Assembly: GCA_009801085.1 (NCBI GenBank)
Contig: VNWV01000002.1
Location: 2,480,001 to 2,544,000, forward strand
Source of the DNA: Lasiodiplodia sp. COLG20
Taxonomy: Eukaryota; Ascomycota; Dothideomycetes; Botryosphaeriales; Botryosphaeriaceae
Reading direction: 5' to 3'
Length of the DNA stretch: 64,000 nucleotides
Both the position numbers and the translations under genes were made by a program. Shown piece after piece: positions 54,901 to 64,000 of this stretch (position 1 is its first letter; every line of letters starts with the position of its first letter). A model generated the notes under the pieces. That model saw only the letters and a list, made by a program, of their open reading frames with translations. It was not told the DNA's origin and ran no database searches.

Positions 54901-55503
54901 TTATTTCGAGCCCTTCTTATTCTTCCCGCCCACAGGCTTTCCTTGCTCGCCTGCGGCACTTGTTTGGCTGTATCCGCTGATCAAATCCAACAGACTTTCT
55001 TCGGACCGTTCACGAGATAGTTTCTCGCCTTCGCCCGGCTATGTGATGAAAAGGCACGTCAGCTTTCATGTCAGATAATCCGCGAGCACCTGCCAAAGGA
55101 ACCCGGAGCCGCCCGTGAATGTCTCAAAGAAAGCCAGAGTATGGGTGCCTACCTGCTCAAGATCCTCAGTAACCTCAGCATCCCAACCGCGCCCGAATTT
55201 GGCTCTGAAAGCACGTAGCCGCCCGGCCTCGTCCTCCTCTACGTTCAGCAATTTCTGGCTACTGGGATTCCATAGCGGGTGGTTGCGAATGTCCTTGGTG
55301 CTGCGGTAGACGGGGGCGGGCGAGGTCGTGCGGTGCGTGTAGGTGCTGCCGTCGGAGAGGGTGATGAGCTGGGTGAAGGTGTACGGCCGCTTCGGCCGCC
55401 GCAGCAGCGTAGCGTGTCGGCATTGGGTCTTCGGTAGGAGGGCGGAGGCATTGCTGCCTAGACGGTGCGCTGTAAGCGCTGGCGATGTGAGGGCGGGCGG
55501 CAT
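54901..55503 (-). CDS. mrpl36: Mitochondrial large-subunit ribosomal protein bL31m
   Basis: Two exons on the minus strand, 55503-55153 and 55038-54901, with a 114-bp intron, giving 162 aa. Residues 1-35 form an Ala/Thr/Arg/Leu-rich presequence without acids. The bL31 domain is about 38-105: YTFTQLITLSDGSTYTHRTT, then STKDIRNHPLWNPSSQKLLN and RLRAFRAKFGRGWD, matching fungal Mrpl36. Without splicing the frame ends at LADYLT; with splicing it ends SLLDLISGYSQ followed by a Gly/Lys-rich tail, which agrees with what I recall of filamentous-ascomycete orthologs. It is a component of the mitoribosome 54S subunit. It is head-to-head with a flavin-reductase-fold gene, 215 bp between starts. Confidence 0.9.
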
Positions 55504-55718
55504 GGTGTGGGGTGCGTAGTGTTGCGGTGGTGCTACGGTACTTTTTGATTGTAGAGGATCGCCGACGACTTAGCCCGCCAGGACGATTTTCGTCGGCGAA
55601 GCTCCGCGCGCATCCTCAACCTCCGCACGCTGCCTCTCACCACTCTTTGCCCAGTCGCTGCATTTCAAGCATGCTATAGCGTCTACCCGCGGTCTTTGCT
55701 GAGAATCCATCCGGCATC

Positions 55719-56972
55719 ATGTTTGCTTCAAACGTCGAGAGGCGCTTCTATCGGGCTTTTTTCCGTTGGAACAGTAGGCAATCATGCCCTTCCGCTGCAT
55801 GACCATTGACTTTATTAATATACGAAATAGATATCATAGCCCCTTCAAATCACGTCGCACGCAACTCCCAGCGTCTGTTCTCTTCGTCTGCTGTGAGAAG
55901 AACTGCCGTCAATGACGAAACCACGCCGTCCCACCAGCCCATCTCTACCGCGCAACAACCAATCTCCACCCAAGAAACCCTCCAAGAGCCCATCGCCGAC
56001 GACGATAAGGATTTAGAGGAGTCTGCTGTGGACTTTTCGGATCCGCGCCACATAGCGCGCGTCTGCTCCCTCGTCCGCAGCACCTTCCGCTCCGTCGCGC
56101 ACCCGGTTGCGATAGTTACGGCCCTCGCCCCCGAAAGCGCGGATGACAGCATCGGCGTGTCGGATGGCTCGTTCGGCGGAACTCAGGTGGGGAATGAGTG
56201 GGAAGAGGCCCTCAAATCGATGCGGGCCATGACCATATCGTCGCTCAATACTGTCTCGCTCGACCCGACGCCCGTCATCAGCTTCAACGTGCGCGTTCCA
56301 TCGTCAACCTGGGACGCGATCTGCGCAAGACGCCACTTCCGTGTAGCACTTCTAAGAGCTACGGAGCGAGGGAGCGAGATCGCCAAGCTCTTCTCCAAGG
56401 GCGACGCCACGGAGGGCTACCGCCGCTTGTTGGTGGGTGGTAGCACCGTCACCCTGCACCAGCCCGGCAGCCTGCTACGGGTGACAGAGTCGGCCGTACA
56501 ATACAAGGTTACTGCGAACAATATCGATCCGAACCCTGCGCCTTACATCAAGAGTCGTGCCTTCGCATGCTTTTTCGACGCCGAGTTGCGGCCAGAACAG
56601 TGCGTGCAAGTCAACGACCACATTATTGTTGTCGCGGACGTGAAGCGCGTGATTAAGAGTTCGCAAGCTATGACTAGAGGCCCTGATAAACGTTTCCCCA
56701 CGCTGAGCTACTTCAATCACAAGTTTGTAAGACCGGACCGGCCATTGGAGGCGTCTTCGATTACGGATGAAGAGAGTTTGGGTTCCGAATCGCCGATCCC
56801 AAAGCATTCCAAGGCCTTTAGAAGAGTGCGAATCAGCAATTCTAAAGAGTTTAAGGACAAGCCCAGCAGTAAGCAGAATAGCGCGATGGATTCGTCTACT
56901 GTTGAAAGAGCCCAAGTTGTTAAGGAACAACAGCTGCTTGAAAGTTTGCGCATTAGAAGACTTTCAGGCTGA
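55719..56972 (+). CDS. Flavin-reductase-like FMN-binding split-barrel protein
   Basis: Two exons, 55719-55773 and 55831-56972, with a 57-bp intron, giving 398 aa. The first exon encodes MFASNVERRFYRAFFRWN; joined to NIIAPSNHVARNSQRLFSSS it forms an Arg/Phe/Ser-rich, acid-free presequence of about 45 residues, suggesting mitochondrial targeting. After an acidic linker, the flavin-reductase domain runs from about residue 88 to 300: FRSVAHPVAIVTALAP, MRAMTISSLNTVSLDPTPVI and SFNVRVPSSTWDAI are the hallmark stretches (loss of S/T in the second would remove FMN binding; they are present). The last 90 residues are charged and unrelated. Such proteins use FMN in reductase or monooxygenase-partner roles; fungal mitochondrial members have been linked to respiratory function but the substrate here is unknown. 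Confidence 0.85.
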
Positions 56973-57386
56973 AGGGAGGGAAAACAATGAACAATGTAGA
57001 ATACAATGTATTTTGTACCTGAGAGGAGTATTGCTTGCCCCCGAAACCGCGGATGGGAAGCTAGTGGATTGAAGACGCCGGTATTCAAAGCTCTTGCCTG
57101 AATTTAATTGCACAATCAATCTATCTACCGGTCTTTTCTAGACTTAGTCGTTGTTTGCTTGGTATCTTCCGGAAGTTTGCCTGCTTGTGCTCGGCTTTAT
57201 TTTCCAGCAAGATCTGGATTCTGCTTGTATGGTCACTTCCATGCTATGCACCAAATACCGGGCTATAATAACGGATGTAATCTTTTCAGCCAGCGTACCA
57301 TTAATGACCAAAGCTAACTCCGCCCAATGCCAATATCCATTGCCAAAATATGCCGCCAAAAACGCATTGTTGTTTGATTCTCATGT
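56973..57386. other. Convergent 3' flanks, 414 bp
   Basis: Between the flavin-reductase gene and MED11. Short frames only; nothing supported. Confidence 0.5.
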
Positions 57387-57951
57387 CTAGACCATATCCG
57401 CATCACCGTCTCGTGCTTCGCTCTTCCCTCTCTCCTCAAACCGCCTCCTCGCCTCTGCAACTAACTCTCCCGCCTTGCCCACACCCACGTCCCTCGTGCG
57501 CGCATTTAGCCAACCAACGTCTAGATCGCCCAAGCCACCGTTCTTGACTTCAGCACTGGCACCACCCTCACGCTGCTGTTGTGCCTGCTCGACCTTCTCC
57601 GCCTTTGCTGGTATCACGCCGGCCTCCTCAAGCGCACCAATCTCGCGCGAGAGGTTGTTGGAGATCTCGCGGACAAGCGTGAAGTAGGTCCGCGTATGGG
57701 TTTGGTAGGCTTCTTTGCGGGCGTCCAGGGGATTGGATGTGGAAGTGGATGAGTCGGAAGGGAGCGGGCGATTGGTGAGGGCGTTTATGGCGTGGCTTGC
57801 AGCGGTGAGGAGCTTGGGGACGTCCTGTTGAAGAGAGATTAGCGACGCCCGAATTCGTCGTGGCGCTGTTCAATGGGCGGACCTCCTTGATCTTGCTGAG
57901 CTCCTGGATGTGCTCGGCGGCGACATCGTTGCTGTAGGCATCTGTGGACAT
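57387..57951 (-). CDS. med11: Mediator complex subunit 11
   Basis: Two exons on the minus strand, 57951-57883 and 57824-57387, with a 58-bp intron, giving 168 aa. Residues about 12-105 form the Med11 helical core: AAEHIQELSKIKE, then DVPKLLTAASHAINALTN and KEAYQTHTRTYFTLVREISN with NLSREIGALEEAGVI. Med11 pairs with Med22 as a four-helix bundle in the Mediator head and contacts Rad3/TFIIH and RNA polymerase II initiation machinery. The Gln/Gly-rich tail (about 110-168) is variable. The donor GAG|gtccgc is a weak 5' splice site, but removal is needed to join the two halves of the first helix and the frame agrees. It shares a 390-bp divergent promoter with TAF5. Confidence 0.85.
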
Positions 57952-58341
57952 GATGGGCGAGCTCTGACGGAGGATGAAGAAGTTGAGGCGCCGATCGGTG
58001 CGGTGAGCTTGGTTAACGAAGGTGGAGGATCAACGCCGGGATGGCTTGCATTAGCGAAGGGCGGCGACCAGAGGACAGGCCGCGCGCTAAATCTTATTCG
58101 GACTCCCAGCCTCCCGAGCCCTGCGCGTCGCGACCGTGTGCGACCGCAAGAGAGCGTCCTCTCGCCAATTTCACCGTCGTCCATCTCCGTCGCATCGCAC
58201 GCCTTCTGCTCACGTGGATCCGCAGTTCATGAAGGAGTAGCTCTGTTCTCTCGGTCTGCTGGTCGTGAAAGGAGACGCAGCGTGGCGCTTGAAGAGAAAA
58301 GCCCCGATCGGTAGCCGGAAATCTCGAGTCGCAGCTACGAC
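57952..58341. promoter_or_regulatory. Divergent promoter of MED11 and TAF5, 390 bp
   Basis: Separates the start codons of a Mediator head subunit and a TFIID/SAGA subunit. No TATA box seen near either start, as expected for housekeeping genes. Confidence 0.5.
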
Positions 58342-61230
58342 ATGTCCGGTCCCCAGCCCGGCGGCGGGCCCGCGCACTCGCGGGGCGTGAGTGTAGGTAA
58401 TGGCCCCCCCAGCGCAGGAATGGCCGGTCCTTCCCAGCCCATGCCGCCGCAAGGTGGTGTGCCTCCTGTGGGAGCCGCTCCCGGCGGCACAGCCCAGTCG
58501 TCCCAGAACCTGAACCACATTGTAGGTGCTTTCTCTTTTCATTTGCTATTTTGAACTGCTTTGGTTCGCCTGCCATGATTGGAAATCCACTGGAGTCCTG
58601 GAGAATGCCTTTTATAACACCTGAGGAGCCCGCTGCACACCCCACTACGCTTGGGATCATTCACGAACTCAACTGCCCCGAGTAAACCGGCTGCTAGCCC
58701 CGCACGGGCCTTGACCTGGGCCGCCCGGAGCATACATTCACTTCGGACTGGATTGATCAAGATAAAGCTGTCCGTTCAGCCAAGGTCGCAGCTTCCACAA
58801 CTTCCTTCCTTCGGCCACTGCCCTGCACTTGCATCCTCGCCATCGGGCTCCTCACTGCCAGCTTCAGCCATAGTCTCAAGCAGGCGCGCCTTCACTTGGT
58901 CTCATTGCACATCCCAGGGTCATCGCCAGGAGCTCCAACTCTGCAACGTGGATCAAGCAACTTCTTAGGTCACCACATCACCCGCGTCATTGGCCATTAT
59001 ATTCTGGACTATATATTCAACTCTTTTCTTTTGTTCCCAATCAAAATGCCGACCCGGAAGCCTTCGATATTAATTCCTGACACTCCTGGACTCATGGAAA
59101 AAGTCTCCATTGCCAGCACATACCAACTAAGGCAGAGCGCTGACTTCGGCTTTTTTGTTTTTAGGTTCTGGAATACCTTAATAAGAAGGGTTACAACCGC
59201 ACCGAAGCTATGCTGCGCAAGGAATCCGCTAATCAGGATGCCGATGGCCGCCCCATCGTCACCCGCGCCGAAGATCGTGGTGGTGGCCAATACGAAAAAG
59301 CCTTCGAACTACTTCGTGCATGGATCGAAGACAACCTTGAGCTCTACAAAGTAGAGCTGCGGCGACTGCTCTGGCCTATCTTTGTCTACTCCTACCTCGA
59401 GATGCACAGGGAGTTCTACCAAAGAGACGCCAGCAGCTTCTTCAGCAGATATAAAGACTCTTTCATCCAAGAACATGACCAGGACGTTCGCCAGCTATCG
59501 ACAATAAGCCTTCCGGAGCACGTTGCGGACAGCCATATCGCAGGCATCTACAGAGGCAACAAGTATCGTCTGACGCTGAGCAACATGGCCTTCAACAGCC
59601 TCATTCAATATCTGGAGTCGAAAGAAAGAGAGGGAGGCTCGGTCATAATCAGCCTGATGAACAAGTTCATGAACATCATAACGCAGGATCGTACTGCAAC
59701 AGGCAACGAGAGGAGCTTGGCTGCCATGATCGCTCGCGGCAGCGTAGAAGAGGATCTGCCCGCCGAAGATGAGGGCATCCCTGGTCACAATCCTGGTTCG
59801 GCCAATACAGACAGAAACGCACCGCCGGTCCTCGCCAAGCTGCAGCTTGGGACGCTTCCCATGGAGCCAGAGCTGATGGAGGACGTGAGAGCCGAACTCC
59901 AGGAAGAGGATAGCAAGAATCCCCCAAGGCCTGGCCAAAACTCTCTTGTTGATGAGTTTGAACAACGCATCAAGCGCGAATCGACAGAAGAGGCGCCGAC
60001 TCGTGAAACAGTTCCTTTGCCACCTTCCCTGGCCCGTGACGTCTTGATGGAAGTTCAGAAGGTGAAGGAGAACCGTGACAGGTTCAAGATTGAAGGTCGC
60101 ACTGGAGGCGTTGGCCCTGGTGTCAGTGTTTGCATGTTCACATTCCACAACACATTTGACAGGTATGTCATGGACACATGGGAATCAACACGGTCTAATT
60201 TGGATACAGTATCAACTGCCTCGACTTTTCCGGTGACAATGAGTTCGTTGCCGCGGGCATGCAAGAGTCGTATATTCGCGTATGGTCGTTGAACGGCAAT
60301 GCGCTGCCGTCAGTGAACCCGAATGATAAGCCGTCTGCCTCCAAGCGTCTAATCGGCCACTCTGGTCCCATCTACGCCGTTTCGTTTTCGCCGTCCACGG
60401 CCAACCCTGCCTCTGGAGGCCCGTCGACGCGCTCCAAGTATCTGCTTTCCAGCTCGGCCGACAAGACGATCCGCCTGTGGTCCTTAGAAACTTGGACGTG
60501 CGTGACAGCATACAAGTCGCACAGCGGGCCTGTCTGGGATGTCAAGTGGGGTCCTTTCGGACACTATTTCCTTACTGGATCTCTAGACCGCACAGCGCGC
60601 CTTTGGACGACGGACCACATTGCACCGCACCGGCTGTACGTTGGGCATGATAACGACGTCGATTGTGTGGAATGGCACCCGAACGGTGCTTATGTGTTCA
60701 CGGCCTCAAGCGACAAGACTGTACGCATGTGGCACATCAACGGCAACCCGCTGCGGATGTTCACCGGCCACACGAGCAACATCACCGCGCTTGCTTGCTC
60801 TCCGAGCGGCAAAAAGCTTGCTAGCGCCGATGACTCGGGCAACATCATCATCTGGGACATTGCGGCGGGTTTGCGTATCAAGCGGATGCGCGGCCATAGC
60901 AAGGGAGGCATCTGGTCGCTCTCCTGGAGCGTCGAATCGTCGGTCATCGTGTCTGGCGGTGCTGACGGCACGGTGCGTGTCTGGGATGTGCTCCAAGAGA
61001 CGCCCGAGACTCAGAGCGCCAATGGCAAGGTGATTGCGGAAGGCGGCGCGGGCACCAAGATGGACGGCAGCGGCGGATCGGGAGCTGGTGCTGCGAACAA
61101 GAAGAAGGCGAAGGATGTTGTCGTCACGGCAGATCAGATAAGCGCCTTCCCCACCAAAAAGAGCCCGGTGTACAAGGTGGAGTTTACGAGGATGAACTTG
61201 GTTTTGGCGGGCGGGGCGTACATGCCCTGA
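58342..61230 (+). CDS. taf5: TFIID/SAGA subunit TAF5
   Basis: Three exons, 58342-58521, 59165-60162 and 60210-61230, giving 732 aa. Exon 1 encodes 60 Gly/Pro/Ser-rich residues ending QNLNHI. After a 643-bp first intron, VLEYLNKKGYNRTEAMLRKE (about 61-80) begins the LisH motif. The TAF5 N-terminal (NTD2) helical domain spans about 95-235, with WIEDNLELYKVELRRLLWPI and FVYSYLEMHREFY. A linker of about 150 residues precedes the WD40 propeller from about 390: blades end in YIRVWS, TIRLWS, TARLWT, TVRMWH, IIIWD and TVRVWD, with the last strands VYKVEFTRMNLVLAGG closing it. An expanded Gly/Ala/Lys loop lies near 675-700. TAF5 is a scaffold in both TFIID and SAGA. Splice phases agree throughout. The long first intron is unusual for this genome. 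Confidence 0.95.
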
Positions 61231-62708
61231 TCTCTACACATGGATGGCGCATATGGTGGCAAGGCTTTCTGATTCGTTAGGGTGCGAGATATCCGGGGGG
61301 CGGAACACAAAAACGGACATTGCAGGCCCGAGGGGAAGGATGGCCTGGATCGGATCGTGGGGACTATTTTAGCTGCAGACCTTCTAGCCGCACAAGTACA
61401 AGTCCCATGATCAAAGGCTGCGGCCCCCGCGATGTGCACACATCTGGTGTTACGTGCTGACTGCAGGGAACTGGAGCGGGCCGCCGGCAACTTCCCTCGA
61501 TCGGAGCAGGTTCCTGGCGACTCGCGTAGCGGACAGAACGCGAGTCAACGAATTAAAGGTTCTGTCACGAATTCATTTCGACATCACGACGGGTTCTGGC
61601 GTCAGAATGCGCGAGCGGGTCTTGGTCGCACAGATAGCGACGGCTGTCTCTCGATGCTCAGGCGACACGGTCAGCATGGCCTCTTGGAACGTTCCTTCGA
61701 GCTCGTCGAGGCGAGAAGCACAACAATGATAGCGGCAAATACGAGCGGCCGGCGGCCAATGGGCACGACTGCAAGCAATCCTCACCCGAGGCAGGTCTTG
61801 CCAGGTTGGAACAGTCGCCCGACGTCGTTGTTCCGCCGAGGCTTGGCTGCCAAGAGTGCCGCTGCAACGCTGGCGCCTATTGGCGGGACGCTTTATCACG
61901 ACGAGACGTTACAGCCCTGCGCCGCCGGGTAGCGTCTGCCACATTGTCGAGCTCCTTGCTGCTCCCGGCAGGTCCAAGACCTTCTGGAAGACTGGAGCGA
62001 GCGGGCGCTCGCGAAGGATGCAGGCTGCATGTTGTGTCGGCACATATCAGACACGCCGCCATCCAGACGCGTCGGCGCGCGCGTCGGCCTCCTCCGGCCG
62101 CCGCGACGCGTACGCACGCAACGGTTCGGCGCAAAACTTTGCTCGCCGCGGCAAAAGCTTCTCCGACCGCTGGTCGTCTTCGCAAGGGCCGGCGAGGAAA
62201 GCTTGGCGAGCGGCCGCGGGACTCGTACGCGGTCTTGGCTCTTGCTCGACCGGGGTAAGCGGCGGCGCCCAGCCATCTCTTCTCCGCCGCCCACAGGAGC
62301 TTGAAGATACGGGCCTTGCTTATCGCGGACCTCGCGTGTCGCGGTGGCGGTCGGCCATTGACGACTCGGCGGGCGCGCTGCCTTGGCATACAGGCCCGCC
62401 GCCCATCTGGCCGTCTATCTCTGCAAGGGTACCGCTCCAAGATGCTGGGCGCCGGTGATGCTCAGCTACCTTCCTAATTGGATCGCTGCCGTGTGCTTCG
62501 ATGCCAAAACCTATAACTTACCCATGGCCCGCGCTCTCGTCTTTCGACTCTGCGCGCAGCCCGTCTACTCCGTCCCAGCTCTGCCTGGCCTCCCAAGTCC
62601 TCTGCTCCTCTGCAGTGACTTTCACCGCAGCCCCGCTCAACTTCCTGCTGCTCGCTTCAGCACCTCCCGTCTAGATCTTCTTCTCTCTGCCACCCCACCG
62701 CCGCAACC
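61231..62708. other. GC-rich intergenic region, 1.5 kb
   Basis: 3' flank of TAF5 and promoter/leader of the PTR2 gene. Overlapping frames of up to 200 codons are open on both strands at 61856-62458 but are mirror images with Arg/Ala/Pro-rich composition; no gene supported. A pyrimidine-rich tract precedes the PTR2 start. Confidence 0.5.
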
Positions 62709-64000
62709 ATGAGCAGAATCATTGAGGACGCCGAGATTGCGAAGAGCCATGAGCCTGGCGCGCCGACTCCGCTGGGCGAGAAGGAGCTGGAGCTGAGGGA
62801 GGCTCCGCTCGACACCGAGTCCACCACGACCGACGAGTCGAAGCCCACCGAGGAGGACCTCCGCACGCTTCTCCGCGTCTCAGGCAAGATCCCGTGGACT
62901 ACCTACACGATCGCCTTCGTCGAACTGTGCGAGCGTTTCTCGTACTACGGTACCACCATCGTCTGTATGTTCCACCAAAGCCCAGATATCTTGCCCGCAT
63001 CGTGGTACTGACCGCCGAAGACGTCAACTACATCCAGCAGCCCCTTCCGCCGGGCTCGAACACGGGTGCCGGCTTCGATGGCCAGTCTGGTGCCTTGAAC
63101 CGCGGCCAGCAGGCTTCCACCGGTCTGACAACCTGTGAGTCTCGCAGACACACCAAAAGCCTCGCACATGCTCACCCGCTCTAGTCAACAGCTTCTGGTC
63201 CTACACTTGCCCTCTGATTGGTGCCTACGTCGCCGACGAGTACCTCGGTCGTTTCAGAACCATCCAGTGGTCCATCCTCATCTCGCTCATCGGTCACATG
63301 TTCCTCATCATTTCCGCCTCGCCTGCCGTCATCACCAAGCCCGACACTGCCATGGGCGTCTTTGCCGTTGGTCTGGTCATCATGGGCTGCGGTACCGGCG
63401 GTTTCAAGTCCAACATCTCGCCGCTGATTGCCGAGCAAATCACGGATATCAAGCCCAAGGTCATCAGGGACAAGACAGGAAAACGCGTGCTGTCCGACCC
63501 AGCCATCACTGTTGCCCGCGTCTTCCTGTACTTCTACATGATGATCAACATTGGCTCTCTCGTCGGCCAAGTCTGTATGTGTCTCGATCTTAATCTGTTT
63601 GCCGTTCAGCTTACTGATTCGCATGGGCAGGCATGGTGTTCGCCGAGAAGTATGTGGGATTCTGGCTGTCATTCACCCTCCCCACAATCATGTTCCTGTT
63701 CTGCCCGATGGTCCTGTTCTGGTGCAAGAACAAGTATAGGACTACGCCGCCCACTGGTTCGGTCGTTGCCAAGGCCTTCAGACTCGTGGGCTTGGGTGCC
63801 AAGGGCCGCTTTTCTCTGAACCCTGTCCGCACCGTTGCAAACTTCAAGAACGGCGACTTCTGGGAGAGCGTCAAGCCCAGCCACCTCGGAGACGCCAAGC
63901 CCGCATGGATGACCTTCGACGATGCGTGGGTTGACGAGGTCCGCCGTGGCTTCAAGGCCTGCAAGGTCTTCACCTTCTACCCTCTGTACTGGTTGGCGTA
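62709..64000 (+). CDS. ptr2: PTR2-type proton-coupled peptide transporter (partial, cut by window edge)
   Basis: Four exons so far, 62709-62964, 63021-63134, 63185-63574 and 63631 to the right edge, giving the first 377 or so residues; family members are about 600 aa. All joins are phase 1. After an acidic N-terminal 55 residues come KIPWTTYTIAFVELCERFSY (first transmembrane helix with the E-x-x-E-R-F motif that couples protons) and YGTTIVYVNYIQQPLPPGSN across the first join. Further hallmarks: FNSFWSYTCPLIGAYVADEY, the POT string GTGGFKSNISPLIAEQ, and RVFLYFYMMINIGSLVGQV. POT/PTR2 proteins import di- and tripeptides at the plasma membrane. The upstream region is GC-rich; I saw no dense GATA cluster like that of DUR3. 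Confidence 0.93.

Noticed and set aside
61856..62458. 200-codon plus and 187-codon minus overlapping frames before PTR2
   Set aside because: Both strands open in the same GC-rich tract, Arg/Ala-rich, no conserved pattern.
1..64000. Search for an intact transposon, biosynthetic gene cluster, CRISPR array or viral insertion
   Set aside because: No transposase, reverse transcriptase, PKS/NRPS/terpene-cyclase, repeat-spacer array or viral gene pattern was found on either strand.

Overview
The window is nuclear DNA of a filamentous ascomycete (Pezizomycotina; gene content and style suggest a Dothideomycete, but the class is inference). Evidence: most introns are about 40-70 bp with GT..AG ends and CTRAC-like branch sites; there are a Zn2Cys6 regulator with a fungal-specific domain, a Skt5/Chs4-type chitin-synthase activator with a CaaX box, Tma16, fungal Mtf1-like, Med11 and a POT peptide transporter. 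Genes alternate strand and several pairs share short divergent promoters. No rRNA, convincing tRNA, CRISPR array or intact transposon was seen.

Layout. 1-20.4 kb is ordinary conserved genome: DUF4202-like N-terminus (cut by the edge), DUF2434 membrane protein, Zn2Cys6 factor, mitochondrial citrate carrier CTP1 head-to-head with MAM33, TMA16 head-to-head with EXO1, an FBXO21-like F-box/YccV protein, and a DUR3-type urea transporter with a cluster of GATA sites upstream. 20.4-30.6 kb is gene-poor and accessory-looking: two secreted cysteine-containing proteins, a 646-aa orphan with a long palindrome in its promoter, an AT-rich 30-bp minisatellite, and a wrecked cyclase-family gene. 30.6-36.6 kb has a small single-span membrane protein, an F-box protein, and about 3 kb of non-coding DNA with a probable decayed ORF. 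36.6-46.6 kb has Skt5/Chs4 (minus), ASF1 and an Sro7/Lgl exocytosis protein. 46.6-49 kb is empty apart from a hairpin and a short duplication. 49-64 kb is dense again: an NAD(P)-binding epimerase-like protein, AMSH-type JAMM deubiquitinase and Mtf1-like protein (divergent), mitochondrial bL31m and a flavin-reductase-fold protein (divergent), MED11 and TAF5 (divergent), and a PTR2 transporter cut by the right edge.

The genes do not form an obvious biosynthetic or defence cluster. Functional themes are mitochondria (CTP1, MAM33, Mtf1-like, bL31m), transcription/chromatin (Zn2Cys6, ASF1, MED11, TAF5), polar secretion and wall growth (Skt5, Sro7) and nitrogen uptake (DUR3, PTR2). All exon structures were worked out by eye from splice signals, reading-frame continuity and remembered family sequences; none was checked against transcripts or databases.
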